Source: Gonatopus flavifemur (taxonomy: Eukaryota; Arthropoda; Insecta; Hymenoptera; Dryinidae). Taken from it: a stretch of DNA of 64,000 nucleotides. The DNA lies in assembly GCA_018340375.1 (NCBI GenBank), contig JAFFJZ010000001.1, forward strand, positions 46,554,001-46,618,000, given 5' to 3'. Position 1 is the stretch's first letter. Each line of letters begins with the position of its first letter. A program made the translations under genes and the position numbers. A model generated the notes under the pieces. That model had not been told where the DNA came from. It did no database searches and saw only the letters and a program-made list of their open reading frames with translations. Positions 33,601-45,893 of the stretch are shown one piece after another.

Positions 33601-33899
33601 CTTGGATCATGCAACCAAGGGGTAAGTAGGTTACTCAACCATCCACCCGTTTAAATATTTTCTTTTTTATCTACAATGAACATTCTCGTTCGATTCGTTG
33701 GAGTATAAAAATATTTTATGGATAATTATCTTATCGCAGATCTAACGCGTAGATTTGGGAATTTCATATCGAAGGCATGAAGTAGAGAAGAATGATGGAT
33801 GAAAATAAAATCTAACGGTATCCTCTCTACAAGAGAGATAAGAAGACCAAAGCCGAACAAGTAAAAATAGAAAACTTCAACTTCACTTCGGATTCATTT

Positions 33900-34220
33900 T
33901 AAGCCCTCTCCTCTGGTCGAATCGGGCTGACTAATTAGTAAGGTAATTGCGATCGCACCCGAGAATGGCAATTATAGTTGCGATTCGATTCGATTTATCA
34001 AATGGTAATGCGCGCGGTGCGAAATAGCTGTGCAGCAGCCAACGGCAACACTGGTCACGAAAGTATGAAACGCTTCGCAAAGAAGCGCAAATCTCGTCTG
34101 CGCCCCGTTTACTAATTGTCCCAATTACGGGTAGCGAATTACAGCAATTATCCGCGTGCCAAGCCGCGATCGATCGTTGAGACAGATAATGCGACCGACC
34201 ATTTGTCAGTTTAAAGAACA
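33900..34220. promoter_or_regulatory. candidate conserved non-coding / enhancer-like block
   Basis: Complex, repeat-free sequence with homeodomain-type cores (TAATTAGTAA, GGTAATTGCGATCGC, GGCAATTATAG, CCAATTACGGG, CAGCAATTATCC) spaced through about 250 bp together with CpG words (GCGATCGATCG, ATGCGCGCGG). The 97-codon minus frame has no domain features. Clustered AATTA/CpG blocks are typical of developmental enhancers in insects; that reading is inference. Confidence 0.3.
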
Positions 34221-34617
34221 CCACACCTTTTCTTCCATTGCCGGATTTATTTTAAAAACGATATCGAATGGTCATTCTCATTTTTTGAATTCAATTATTC
34301 TCATGCATAAGAAATTTGATTATTCGACGACGTAGGAGGACGAATAAAATATCCCTTATCAGGGGGGTGTATTTTTGGACACATTCTCGATGAATGAGGT
34401 TTTCAAATAATCAAATCAACGTTGATTGAATTAACGGTTTGATAAATTTTCAGGACATTCGATAATTCGTCTAATCGAAGATGCTATCGAAGATCTAAAA
34501 AAAAGAGTATATTGATGGGTTGATAAATTGTGGAAGATTTTCATGAAATTGGAATTCATTGACTTATATATTATCAATCCCGGACTGTTGATAATCAGGT
34601 GAAAGTGTGGTGGTATA
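34221..34617. other. AT-rich DNA, nothing recognised
   Basis: No structure noted. Confidence 0.3.
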
Positions 34618-34873
34618 CACGGAGAAAACAGAAATAGTGGCAGCGACTCTTTGAATAATCGATTTTCGCCCATTTACTTGAGTAGTTGGTGCAGCTACAT
34701 AGTAGTCAGGGCAAGTAACACGTTAGCTGCCTCAAAGAACTCAAAATACCTCAGGTATCCACGTTAGTTAGTGCAACCACCGAGTTAGTTGGGGCAGTTA
34801 ACGTGTCCCTTCTCCTGACCACTAAGTAGCTGCAGCAACTACTATAGTAGATGGTCGAAAATCGACTATTTAA

Positions 34874-35604
34874 GGGGGTGTCCTGGTCTAGAAGCACGAA
34901 TATTAGGCGTTTGTTCGAATGCGATAAGAAGAAACAAATAACATTTTCATCGCCCACTTTCTCCTCAGATATTCATTTCCTGATTCAGTGAGGATGTCGT
35001 TATCGTCCCTACCTCAGAGAAGAAGAAACAAATTTTTTTGGCAGAATGGCGGCTAATTTTTGACCTGCGTGGTTCACTTTTTTGAATCTTTGAAAATACT
35101 CACAAACCAAATCTTCACATGAATCTAGTAGGGACGATAGAGGGATGTACAGACAAGGTCTATACCAAATTTTGAGTGAATCGGTACATTAGAACTGGAG
35201 ATAACGTGTCAACCCAACCGTCTTGAAAAAAGTAGTTTTGAAAAAAACACGTTTGAAGATTCGAGCACAATTTCAAACACTCTACATGTTCAAAAATAAA
35301 ACTTGCTCTGATTCTGCATATAAGTCCATTCCAAGATGCAGTCAAAACTAGCCCTGTTTCATCCGAAATTAAGCGCCGAAAACAAATGCTGACCCAATAG
35401 GAACGAATGAATTTCAGTCAATTTTTCAAGTGAGATGCAGCGACATTCAGTCGGACTTTTTAGAGTAGAAGTCATACAATGATACGTTATACTCACATTT
35501 CCTCACAAAAATCCTCCTGAAAGCAGGTTTTCAAGAATCCAAACTATATAAATAAGCAAACAGAAAAAAATCAATGTTTCCAAAATTCTAGACCAAAATA
35601 CCCC
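34874..35604. mobile_element. piggyBac-like MITE (731 bp), TTAA-flanked, nested
   Basis: TTAA at 34870-34873 and 35605-35608. Left end GGGGGTGTCCTGGTCTAGAA; right end TTCTAGACCAAAATACCCC. No transposase frame. Its right TTAA is also the left TTAA of the next element. Confidence 0.78.
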
Positions 35605-35608
35605 TTAA

Positions 35609-36644
35609 GGGGACATTCCAATGTGATGGGTTGAAAAATTCGAATTTTTTTGGGAGCATTCTTCGATAGTTATTACCCATAAAATTGATATCCTACTTGA
35701 TATCTTGGTTGAGGTCATTTTTGTCTTCCAACGCTTCAAAAAAGAGGATCAAACAGCGCACGTTCGAGTTTTGGAACAGTTTCATGGGTTACCTTGCGGG
35801 GATAATTTCTCAAAAACGACCAATCGTATCGACTTCAAATTTTACCCCGTATTCGGTACTATCGTGGCTATCGTCCGTACCTCAAACTTGTTAATATTTT
35901 GATTTCAACTTATAATTTCACCTGCTTTATGACACACACTATAAAAAATATTCTAAAATTTCCGATATCAGATGTATATGAAAATTCTGAAACTTGTAAT
36001 TGAAATCAAGTTCAATCATGAATTCATGAAATTTATAATGCGAAATGTGTGAAAATTCATATAAAAATGCATGAAAAATCATAATTCTGTATGAGATATC
36101 ATAAAATTTCATATGAAAAGCCAAAGAAGTTTTGAAAATTCAATACAAAACGTATATGTTAATTGCTTCACATACATTTCTATGAAATTTAGGAAGCAAT
36201 TTTTTACAGTGCAAAAAACTGTTTTTTTTCTCAACTTTTGCAAGAACCGCCGACATTTTGTCAATTTTTGGTATAATAAAATAATGGAGATACCGACGAT
36301 AGGGGTGACAACAACTGATCAGGACCTAGCCGGGTCCTAATCAAAAGCCGGTTTAACCCGATCAGATGTGACTGAATTTCCAGTCGGGGTAGATCAAGCA
36401 GCTTCTTGGATTTTCTGTTTCAGATCATTAGGAGGGCCGGAATCATCCTCGCAGACAGCCATTTTTTTTTAACACTCGTATTTTATATTATAATAAATAT
36501 TTTTTATGACCAACAAAAATTTTCTTCAACTCTCCTTGATCACACCTTCAAGGGAAAAAAAGTTGATTCGATTATATTCAATAGTTCCCGAGACAAAAAT
36601 TTTGAAAATGTGCTTTTTTCCAACGTTTACATTGGAATGTCCCC
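35609..36644. mobile_element. piggyBac-like MITE (1036 bp) abutting the previous one
   Basis: Left GGGGACATTCCAATGT after TTAA (35605-35608); right ACATTGGAATGTCCCC before TCAA (36645-36648): a perfect 16-bp TIR. The right TTAA has one substitution. Contains another MITE (35937-36211) and a fragment with GATCAGGACCTAG/CAGTCGGGGT words (36316-36385). Confidence 0.82.
35937..36211. mobile_element. MITE, CACTGTAAAAAATT-type, copy 4 (third nesting layer)
   Basis: Left CACTATAAAAAATATTC, right GCAATTTTTTACAGTG. Interior TTGTAATTGAAATCAAG and CAATCATGAATTCATG is the reverse complement of 22276-22527. Confidence 0.8.
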
Positions 36645-37478
36645 TCAAGTCATTGCGGCAACTATTTTTTTCGTCCGTGTAGCGTTTGGTAAGATTTCGA
36701 AGAAGCGGATATACGTCAATTAACCCTTTGGGGATACACTGATAGTGTCCTCACACATGGGATACACTGGGTCAGTTTGACTCAAGTGTGTTTTTTGATC
36801 GCTCATATCTCAGCTTTCAGGGGGGCATACCAACTAGAATCGTCAAAAAAATCGAATTTTTTTCTTCCATAAAATAATAGGAAAACATCTCAAGAATATC
36901 CCTGAAAAGTTTCAAAGCGGAATTCGGACTCGATCCTATGCTACACTCATTTTTGTGTTATGAACCGTATAGAGCGTCAAAATCGTCAGGCATTTCTCAA
37001 GAAAGAAATTTGCGATTAAAATCGATTGTACAAGGAAGTTGCTGAGTTACTTTATGGTCCTGGTATCGCTGGATAATTGATAAATTTCTCAATTCAGAGG
37101 ATTCTTACGTTTTATTCTTAAAACTATTGATCCGATTGTCCTGAGGTTTTGCATCCAACTTCCTAATACAATTTAGAAGAATATGAATCTGAATGTTTAT
37201 GGAAATTGTAACAAAAAATTACTTTTTTGTTGCAAAAAACTAGCAGAAAATGGTCATTTTTCGAACTTTTAATTATTACTTCAAACACAATGCAGAATTT
37301 CAACTGGATTGAGGTTCATGTCGAGGAAAATGATGTTGATTTTGAGAAACTGTCTGGTTTAAGAATTATGGTCGTTATCTTGTACGCAAACCCAAAAAAC
37401 AGTCTCACACATCGAGCTGTAGGTCCGCCATGTTGGAAAAAAATTTGTTAAAAAAATTTCTCTTATACACTTGAATGG

Positions 37479-38076
37479 AGAGGAAAGGGTCCGAAAATAG
37501 GCTATGATCCGAATATGGGCAGTCGAAGTTGTAGGCTTGTATGGCGCTGCGGCTTGGTGGTGACCGATTCAACATGTTCCTTATCACCGACCAATTGCGT
37601 GCACAGCAGTTGGCGATTACAGTACAACGTGTTTTTTCTACAAGTGAATTTATATTTTTCGGTGTCTCTCAAAACTTTTTCAGGTATGCGATGTTTTCAA
37701 TATTATTCCTAGTCATCCGTTCCATTGGATCTGACACGATATGTAGCTTATTCGAGAAGTATAGAAACGTAAATTAACCGGAGAATGAATTGATATCATA
37801 ACAGTTTCGCCAAAAACCCCCAGCTGCCAACAGTTTCAACAAAATTTTACGGTCAGCCCATATTCGGACCCCACTTTCAGAAATCATAGTTTTTACGTTT
37901 TCTAGAAAACATTTTATCACCCCTTCAATCATTGAAAATAAAATATATTGCACAAACACACACCTCTGGTAATAGTTGTAGGTTCTTGCTGTGGTTCTTA
38001 TTCGGATTTTTTGCGTGAGGACTGGCCAGTATGAGATGAAATCATAGTGGTAGCCCATTTTCGGACCCTTTCCTCT
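37479..38076. mobile_element. TIR element (598 bp) nested in the 36720-39074 element
   Basis: Left AGAGGAAAGGGTCCGAAAAT and right ATTTTCGGACCCTTTCCTCT are exact reverse complements over 20 bp. A second GGGTCCGAATATGGG-like word pair lies just inside (about 37507 and 37855). No target duplication evident and no coding sequence. Confidence 0.75.
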
Positions 38077-38178
38077 ACGACTAATAAATTAAGAAAGTTT
38101 GAAACAAATTCTCATATTCGTTCCACCTCAGAAAAATTCATTCAATCATGCCTTCCTTATTAATATGCCCCCTTTTAA

Positions 38179-38879
38179 GGGGGAATCCTGCTTTAGGAAG
38201 CCTCAAAATAGTGTTTTTTTGAGAATTTTTTGAGGTATCAAAAAAACAATTTCATCCAACGAACTTTCCAGAGTATTTTTCAAGTGAATAAAAAAATTTT
38301 TTTCTATTGTGAAAAGATCATATATGTAAGAGTTATGTCCACATTCGCAGAGCGCTTCGAAATTCAAGTCTTCTATCGGTGGGAAAGATACAGGTCGTAT
38401 TTCCCATCTGAAACAGAAAAACCGAACGGCATTTCAATTTTCATACATCATTCTTCTATGTAAACTAAGAAAACCCGGAAGAAATCGTGGAATTCAAAAT
38501 TTACTCGGGATTTGAAAAAAAACAGCTCTTTTTGGAGGAAGAATAATCACTTGAACTTGCTATAAAAATTGCTTAAACATAATTTTCCAGAAACTTTTCA
38601 GGTTCAAATAGACCACTGAAGATAACAAGCTTCGATTCATTTCAATCGGACGTCTAGTTTGTTTGCAATCACTCCCACCAGTTTATAATGATTGTGAAAA
38701 TGAAAACCGGAGAAAACACACTTTCCTTCATTATTTCTCATTGGAGAAAATTTTTTTATCAACTCGAAACATACACGAATACACTCCATGAAGTTCGTTT
38801 AATTCAATTATTTTTTTCGTATCTAAAAAAATTCTTCAAAAAAACGCTTTTCCGAGGCCTTCTAAAGCAGGATCCCCCC
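38179..38879. mobile_element. piggyBac-like MITE (701 bp), TTAA-flanked, nested
   Basis: TTAA at 38175-38178 and 38880-38883. Left GGGGGAATCCTGCTTTAGGA, right TTCTAAAGCAGGATCCCCCC, a TIR of about 26 bp with three mismatches. Interior AT-rich, non-coding. Confidence 0.85.
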
Positions 38880-39298
38880 TTAAACAACGTAGGGTAATAT
38901 TTTCTTTTTGACTCATCGTCGAAATCTGCAAAATACAAATTCGAAACCCGCTTTGTTCTACAGTCAATAGTTTTTTCAATATTCAAAGTAATGTAAATTC
39001 ACTTTTTCAGAGATATACAATTTTTCGAAATGAAGGATAGGTCATTTTGACACAGTGTATCCCCAGAGGGTTAATTATGTAAGTTTTCCGGTTTGGATAA
39101 TAAATTGTCCTCCGAATGAAAGATATAAATGAGTATCCAAACTGGATGTTCAATTCTCTTTCTATATTCAATTGAAAGCACAAAAAATACAATTGTTCCT
39201 CGTTGAAGGACTATGATTTTTCCGAGTTTGAATATATTTTTTTTTTCACTGTACGCCTGTGATTGTTGAACGTCATTTCAAAGATTCAACGTCAACCC

Positions 39299-39372
39299 AT
39301 GTGCCCAAATTTGTAAATTTATATATAATCATGTATATAAATTGAATATAAATTTGACAATTTTTTCACATG
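39299..39372. repeat. AT hairpin repeat copy
   Basis: CCATGTGCCCAAATTTGTAAA faces TTTGACAATTTTTTCACATGG around TATATATAATC; same family as 7938-8053. Confidence 0.6.
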
Positions 39373-39639
39373 GGAAGTGCTGTACTTGGAATTACTACAG
39401 AACTGTCACAGGAAAACTTACCATCCAAATGACAAACCGTCATGAATTCTCCTAAATAACCAAATGTTTCCAGCAGTTCTACAGATAGCGAATGACTTGC
39501 TACTTTCGAACAATGTTGTACACAAACTAACGAACAATCAACAAAATACGAATCTAATTAAAGTTTTTTTTTCCCATCAGAACAATCAGAATCGAGGGAT
39601 TCGATAATGATTGATAATTAGAATAGAAGAGTCATGCCG

Positions 39640-39960
39640 TCAGGTGCTTGGTAAAATTTGGGGGATGCTTGAACAACGAGGACGTCCCATCTGGCGTTAG
39701 GTTGAGGCGTGATCGTCGGTGCCAGGCTTCTCTCATGGCTTTCCTTTTCTTCTTCGTCGTATCTTCTGTTCTCTACTCCTCGGATGAGACTCTTCTCACT
39801 CGAGTTCGCTGATTATTTATTGTCTGGCTGCGAAGTTACTCCAGAGAATCGCGCATAAAGCTTCGAAGTCATTAATTATTGCACTCGCTGTCGAGCCATC
39901 GACTTCGCAGTATTCTCCCTTCGTCCTGGTAAGATCCCTACGCCGTTTCTGTTTTTAATG
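39640..39960. other. GC-richer island
   Basis: CpG-bearing stretch (GCGTGATCGTCGGTGCC, GAGAATCGCGCATAAAGC) ending near a donor-like CTG then GTAAGATC (about 39938). All frames have stops, so if transcribed it is non-coding or UTR. Confidence 0.35.
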
Positions 39961-40790
39961 GCGACTGGAGATCAAATGATGTTTTATACAAATACAATAT
40001 TGAATTGGGATATATATATATATATATATATTCGAACAGCGCGATGGGTCAAAAATATCACCCCCACTTGAATGTCCATAGAATTATATAAAAATTCTTC
40101 AAATCAAATACTATTTCGAACACCTGTATTAACGTCACAGAGTAATAGTATCAGGGTTCCTCACGGATCATTCTGAACTAAAGAAGAACAAGTCGGGAGA
40201 ATTTCAAACAATGTGGTTCATATTATTTTATCGCATAACGAACTTCGTTGAACACGATTCCCATCTTCATACTTATCATATGTTTCTCATCATAAATCTT
40301 CATTGGTGTTTCTCATAATACATTGAAATATGTACGAGAGTTTCAATACCGTAGATATCCCCAGGAAATAAAATTACATGCAATATCCGCTGAATGTTGA
40401 ACTTGAGGAAGTATTTACATGAATAGCATTACCAGGATTTGAATTAGACTGCAATTACAATACATACGTTGGAGATTTGAAGTTCCCTTTCTTCAATCTT
40501 ATATGTTATGAAATCATGTATTTTATCAGCAAAAATATAATATCCACATCAATATCTTGTTTCATTCGAGATGAAGAAGATTGAACAGCTTCAGAAAAGA
40601 ACTGTAGTGTTACTGAATGATAGAAGGATTTTTATGACATGATCGAACGTACATTCATTCCATTAAAATTTTCATGAAAATGTATATTCGAAATTCCTGT
40701 TTCTCCTCCATTACAAACTTGTTTGTCTTTCTTATTCCTTTTTCCTTTCGTGCTTCCTTGTGTTTTCTTTTTTTTTCTATTTTCAACACC
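39961..40790. other. AT-rich DNA with a (TA)n run
   Basis: (TA)n at 40012-40031. Otherwise nothing recognised. Confidence 0.4.
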
Positions 40791-41210
40791 TAGTTCACTC
40801 GTTGGCTTAAGGTACGTTGGCTTCTCGGCAGGTGGTTAACACCACAAGAACCGCAACCCTCCACAGGGATGCAGGTTAGGTGCGCTACGCTGCACGAGGG
40901 AAATTTAAGGGGATGCGAACGACGAAGGAAAATGGGTGTGTGGGTGGTAGGTGGTAGTTGAAGGAGTAGGAGGTTTCGAGAACCACTAACATCGCTGTGG
41001 GGCTTCTGTTTACGGGCGTCGCGACGTCGTCAGAACGCCTATCGTTGTGCACCATCTACGTATCGTTGTGTGTGTATGTGTTTGTGAGGTAATCATACCA
41101 GTCGGTTACGACGCTGTTAAACGTCGTTCTATAGAAATGCTTCCTCTTCCCCTCTTTGGTTGGTCTTTTTCGTTGTACCATTTCTCTGGACCTGAGTCGA
41201 GTACAGCCAG
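40791..41210. other. GC-rich island
   Basis: CpG-rich with GGTGGTAGGTGGTAG reiteration (about 40945), GGGCGTCGCGACGTCGTC (about 41016) and a TG-rich run (about 41066). No coding frame of note. Confidence 0.4.
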
Positions 41211-43559
41211 TTTATAAATGATCATAGTAAAGTCTTGGAATACGATGTTCATGCATCAGTTCTAATCTTGTTAGGGAACAAAACATTGAATCTAGTATAT
41301 GAAATAAATTAATATCACAGTTCTGAACGTGTTTCATTACTTATTCTCAACTTACGTCGAACGATGAATTCACCTTAGGCTGACGCGATGAACTTTGCTT
41401 CTCAAATAACTCTGACGCAATTATAATTTAGGCCTGTCGAGTTTAAATAAACCCATATCACACTGACGACAGTTTTGGAATATTAAGATCACGTTACACA
41501 CGGGTTTTATTCTAGAATGAATAAATAACCAACTTGGATCTACATTTTTTTTTCATATTTATCCAATGGGGATAAAAGAACGAGAAAACGGAGAAATATT
41601 CGTAAACAAAGTCCGCGAGTTCTCCACGAAATGGGATTCAATGATAATATTGTATTTTGCAAATCTGATTTGAATTCATGGAACTCAACCTTTGAGAGCT
41701 TGTAGGAATGTTGAAACATACACAGGGTTCATCAATTGGCCCAATAACGGCGTATCACTGGGCCATAGGCGTCATTAATCGTACATTTATGACATCCATT
41801 GATGGCTCATCAAAGATTCCCATACAACACGACCACCGATCCTCCACTTGGAGCTGCAGTAAATATGAAAATGTTTGACCAGAGAGTATCTCTGTTTTTT
41901 TCTCCTTCATCTCCGATCAAAATGTCCGATACGTGATGGCATCCATACGTTCATAGGTACTTCCTGTTAGAAGCAAGGTTTGTAAAATTTCATATAAACG
42001 AGTCATATCGATCGCAGTTAGATTTGTCGACGACGCTTAACGGTCATGTGAAACATGAAAAGTTTTGTCGCACAACTTTAACCTGGTTTTTGTAATTAAG
42101 GGCGATGGAAAATGGAGGAAACGAAAAAGACAAGAAGAAAAGAGAAGCTGGGAAAGGTGCAGGCAAATTAAAGTACCATACTTTTTGCGACAGGAAAATT
42201 GCAATTTGTTAAATTGTTCTAAAAGATAGTAACGAAACAATGTTGGAACCTCACCCTTTCTCACATTTATATTGTGATAAGTGGTTCTGAATTATTATGA
42301 AAGTTGCCTTTATGTAACTCCATCGTTTCATTAGTCGAAGGATTTCATGATACTGATATTGAAATAAATGTATTCCACGCATCCAGGGTGTTCTGTCATG
42401 GACTTGATAATCAGTAATATCCTTTAATGCCAAAGAAAAACGTAATTCTAATAACTATTATAAATCATTCAAGAACAGATGAAAACTACAAATGAATGAC
42501 ATATCACCGATTAGGATGGTGATGTGTCTGACTAGGTAAGTCTTCTTCTACTTATATTACACACTTGATGTGAGTTTTTTATCGACAGTTTTGCGTAGAA
42601 GGTATCGAATTTCTATTGATATCTATAGAAATTAAATATTTCTTATATAAGAGAGGATCGAGTTTTTTCAAAGATCCCCATCACTATCCACATCATGAAA
42701 AGGATCTGCAGATGGTTAGAAACTACGATTGTGTAACAACCTTCGGCGACAAGTGCTTCCTCAAGAATGAATAAATACCTATGTACATGTCACAGCTTAT
42801 TTACGATCTTCAACGTCGACATTCTTCGTGCGTCTATTCTGACTTCTTATGCGGTACGCAATTGCATAACCAACATACACAAAAAGAGTCGTATCGAGAA
42901 CAATTTCGTGTGATTTATGTGACATTTTCATATAAAACATGCATAGAAATTAATAAAAATCATGAACAATGATTTCTTTATCTCCAAAAATCGATGTTTT
43001 TGCGTAAAATGGCATGAAATGTCTGCACTATTCATTATTAAATTCTTTTGAATGCTTTCTACTGATTACGCCTTCCTTCACGTCTTCACAACGTCTTTGA
43101 AATCAGTTTCACACAAGAATTGGTCTAAAACTTCAAGTATTACCACGAGTATTGCACAAGATATTGAATATCTGCTTGTTGCAACGTTAAAACTCGCGGT
43201 CAAATCCTAGTATTGAAATATATAAATAAATGAATGACTGACTGCATGAGGTATTTATTTGAGAATATAATTCAAACCATTTCCGTTTAATAATAATTCT
43301 CATTGTATTTTATGACAAACATGCATATAATTGTTGATTATCAGATATATTTCCGAGAAATTCACATTATCGATGCAAGTTTTATCTGCTTATTGGAACG
43401 TGATCCTCATTTTCCTCTGCTCCGAAAATAAATTGAAGAGTTCCTACTTATGTACGTATGTGAATAGTTGTGTTTATATGGGACTGGTCTTGGGTACAAA
43501 CGATGTAGAATCGATTATAAAATGTGGTTATTTCACCCAATGATCAAGCAAATTATCTA
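41211..43559. other. AT-rich DNA, no gene recognised
   Basis: Read on both strands. A donor-like GACTAG then GTAAGTC (about 42534) has no matching acceptor and open frame. No TIR pair or tandem repeat found. Confidence 0.35.
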
Positions 43560-43675
43560 ATGAGTCTCACGTGAGCAGAAATTTTTCAAATTATGTATAA
43601 TTCTTATATAATTCAATAAAGTTTATGTATAATTCATATATAATTGTATATAATTTTGGAAATTTTCCAGATTAG
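43560..43675. repeat. AT hairpin repeat copy
   Basis: GAAATTTTTCAAATTATG faces TATATAATTTTGGAAATTTT; same family as 7938-8053. Another short relative is at 43895-43955. Confidence 0.5.
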
Positions 43676-44197
43676 GTATTTCGAATTCAATAATCAAATT
43701 ATTTCCTCATCTACAGTGTTGTTATTGATGGTAATGTTTGTGCTTGGATACCTGAATAAAATAAAAAGTGAATAATCTTAGTGAGAATGAACACATTCGA
43801 TCTAAAGAAAGATTTTCATAACTCACAACGCTTAACAACAAACATTTATTTCTCTCGTACGCGTTAAAATGTTAGCTGACTTTCTATTATCTTTAATATA
43901 TAATTTTCATACCTAATCTATATAATTGATGAATTTTATATATAAAAAATTATGAAAAAAACGAGCTGATCCAACAAATCTGATGTTGTTTCCATATTCA
44001 GTGTCCTAAAAGTATTCCGAATCAGTTCTCAAACCTCAGACATCAAAATGACTATTGACAAGTGTTGTTAACATGGGTTTGAATATTTTTAGGGATTTTT
44101 CTCATTATAGGAGTCCTTCGAAATATAACGGTGCACGTGTAGCAAACATCTGATAAAATATCAAATTGCGAAGGAAATGAGTGCCATTCGAATCCTC

Positions 44198-44284
44198 CAC
44201 GGAAAGAAAAAATAACTAGCTATAGGAGATATTTCTTAGCTGTTAGAACAATTCACTTAGCCCTGAAAGCAAAAAATGTAGCTG
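44198..44284. repeat. CACGGA-type MITE left part
   Basis: CACGGAAAGAAAAAATAACT, then TTAGCTGTTAGAAC and TGTAGCTG; cut off by the palindrome that starts at 44285. Confidence 0.5.
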
Positions 44285-44681
44285 CACAAAGGGAGAAACG
44301 GTGGATTATTTTGTTCTGCCACCTTCACGCAATCATTCTAACTAGTAACCATGGAGCGATTGCAAGCAATGCTTGGGTTTTCTCCATGCGTTGGTTAGAA
44401 GATTAGTATGAAGGTGGCGTTTCATCCATTACTGCGTTACAGAATACCCTGCTTAAAGAATCTCATTGAACCGATTGATTCTCATTAATTCTGATGCAGA
44501 AAACCGATTGAAACCCAATAAAAATTTATCCTCAATGGGTTTGAATCAGTTTTCTGCATCGGAATCAATGAGTGTCAATCGGTTCAATGAGATTCTTTAA
44601 GCAGGGTAACCTTCAACATCGCATGCTTTCATTCTACCGGAATTTCGCAAGGCATTAGTCCACCATTTTCCTCTCTTTGTG
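44285..44681. mobile_element. palindromic element interrupted by a MITE
   Basis: Left CACAAAGGGAGAAACGGTGG; right CCACCATTTTCCTCTCTTTGTG (22 bp, imperfect). Inner arms CCACCTTCACGCAATC...AACCATGGAG and CTCCATGCGTTGGTTAG...GAAGGTGG. The foreign insert is at 44447-44606. Confidence 0.6.
44447..44606. mobile_element. MITE, CCCTGCTTAAAGAATCTC ends, nested copy 2
   Basis: CCCTGCTTAAAGAATCTCAT on the left and ATGAGATTCTTTAAGCAGGG on the right are perfect; TA on both sides (44445-44446, 44607-44608). 160 bp, palindromic through GATGCAGAAAACCGATT / AATCAGTTTTCTGCATC. Confidence 0.92.
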
Positions 44682-45719
44682 CCACGACGAGAATTCCACA
44701 GCTTCATTATTTTACTTTGGCAGAACAGAGATATTATCCAATTGTCGCAAGAACATGGCTCCAGGTTTGGAATTGCATATTTCTTCTTGTATAATAAATT
44801 TTTCTCTCCCATTGAACAGACAACTCGATATCCTATAACAGAATCTCAAAACTATTCCATACATTGATAGAATCTATGCAGTACAGTAACAGTGCCACTT
44901 GAATAAAGAAAGTTCTTCAAAGACAGGAAAAAAATCGTGGATTCTCTTCAGATTTTAGAAAATAAATTCTCATTTGTTGACATGGCATTCACATTCTAAA
45001 CTTGATTTTGCGATCAACTGAATTTGTCAACTTCTCAACAATGGAATATATATCTTTATGAACAAAGAAATCCCTCCTTCTCATCAAAATTTCAACGTTC
45101 CGCTTCTATTCGATACCCAGAATCTATAAAATTGATTCCAGTACTGCATAATACATTTGTAGATACAGAAGTAGGATTTATATATTTCGATTGTTCATGA
45201 TACCAATCATTACCATCTACAACATTTTTGTATTTTTGAATGGGATTGATAACTGCATTCTCCTTTTGTTTGTTACGAATAGAAATAAAAAGTAGGACGT
45301 TCCCGCGATATCAATTCGAAATAAAACCCGATAAAAACAAAAGCGTCACAACTCGAGGTATCGATCTGTTGTTTTTTCACGATCCATTATACCTTTGGAT
45401 TTTCACTTTCGGTTGGATGAAAACATCTTTGAGTTTGAAAATACAGAAAACTAGGTCAGTTCCTTCCCTCTTTTCCCCTAGATATCTTAATTCACGTATT
45501 TTTCTTCGCGGAACGTTGGAATATTTTTTCATGTTGTTTTCTGTCGAGGCTCAATAACCATCCAGGGGAAACTTCATGAATCCGAATTTGAGAAGTGGAA
45601 GAGAAAAAAGTCATAAGACCTCTTTCGTTTCTTTGGGAAAAATAAAATGAAACAAAACAATTCGATACCAAAATAATTCTCACAATACGCCATGGTATAT
45701 GGAGCAAGTGTTCCATATC
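44682..45719. other. AT-rich DNA, no gene recognised
   Basis: Frames of up to 105 codons lack motifs. No repeat pair seen. Confidence 0.35.
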
Positions 45720-45837
45720 TTATAGACACGGGATACAGGGGTGTGAGAGGGGGAGAGGAGAAGCTCCTTCTTGTTTTCCTCGTCCTGGATTCAGCACGCT
45801 TCTACGGAGACAAAGGTGACAGTAGAAGGCCAGCATA

Positions 45838-45861
45838 GTCGTCGTCGTCGTCGTTGTTGTC

Positions 45862-45893
<32 letters not shown>

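Larger units (their letters stand above)
34618..36679. mobile_element. CACGGA-type MITE ('GTAGTTGCTGCAGC' subfamily) split by 1.77 kb of insertions
   Basis: The left part 34618-34873 begins CACGGAGAAAACAG after TA and runs to GGTCGAAAATCGACTATTTAA. The missing end, TCAAGTCATTGCGGCAACTA then TTTTTTTCGTCCGTG, is at 36645-36679 and is followed by TA (36680-36681). The uninterrupted sister at 50693-50958 has the two parts joined as ACTATTCAAGTAGTTGCTGC, proving the split. The filler is two abutting TTAA elements. Confidence 0.88.
36720..39074. mobile_element. piggyBac-like element, CCCTTTGGGGATACACTG ends, 2.35 kb with nested inserts
   Basis: TTAA at 36720-36723 and 39071-39074. Left CCCTTTGGGGATACACTG, right CAGTGTATCCCCAGAGGG, an 18-bp TIR with one mismatch; CCC after TTAA is the piggyBac convention. 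Two other elements (37479-38076, 38179-38879) sit inside; removing them leaves about 1.05 kb. No frame resembles the DDE transposase, so it is non-autonomous or gutted. Starts only 38 bp after the previous nest ends. Confidence 0.85.

Noticed and set aside
36720..39074. Autonomous piggyBac transposase gene
   Set aside because: TTAA and TIRs are present, but no frame over about 100 codons and no DDE-type motif between them.
42490..42540. Exon ending at a strong GTAAGT donor (about 42534)
   Set aside because: The upstream frame carries stops and there is no acceptor within a reasonable distance.
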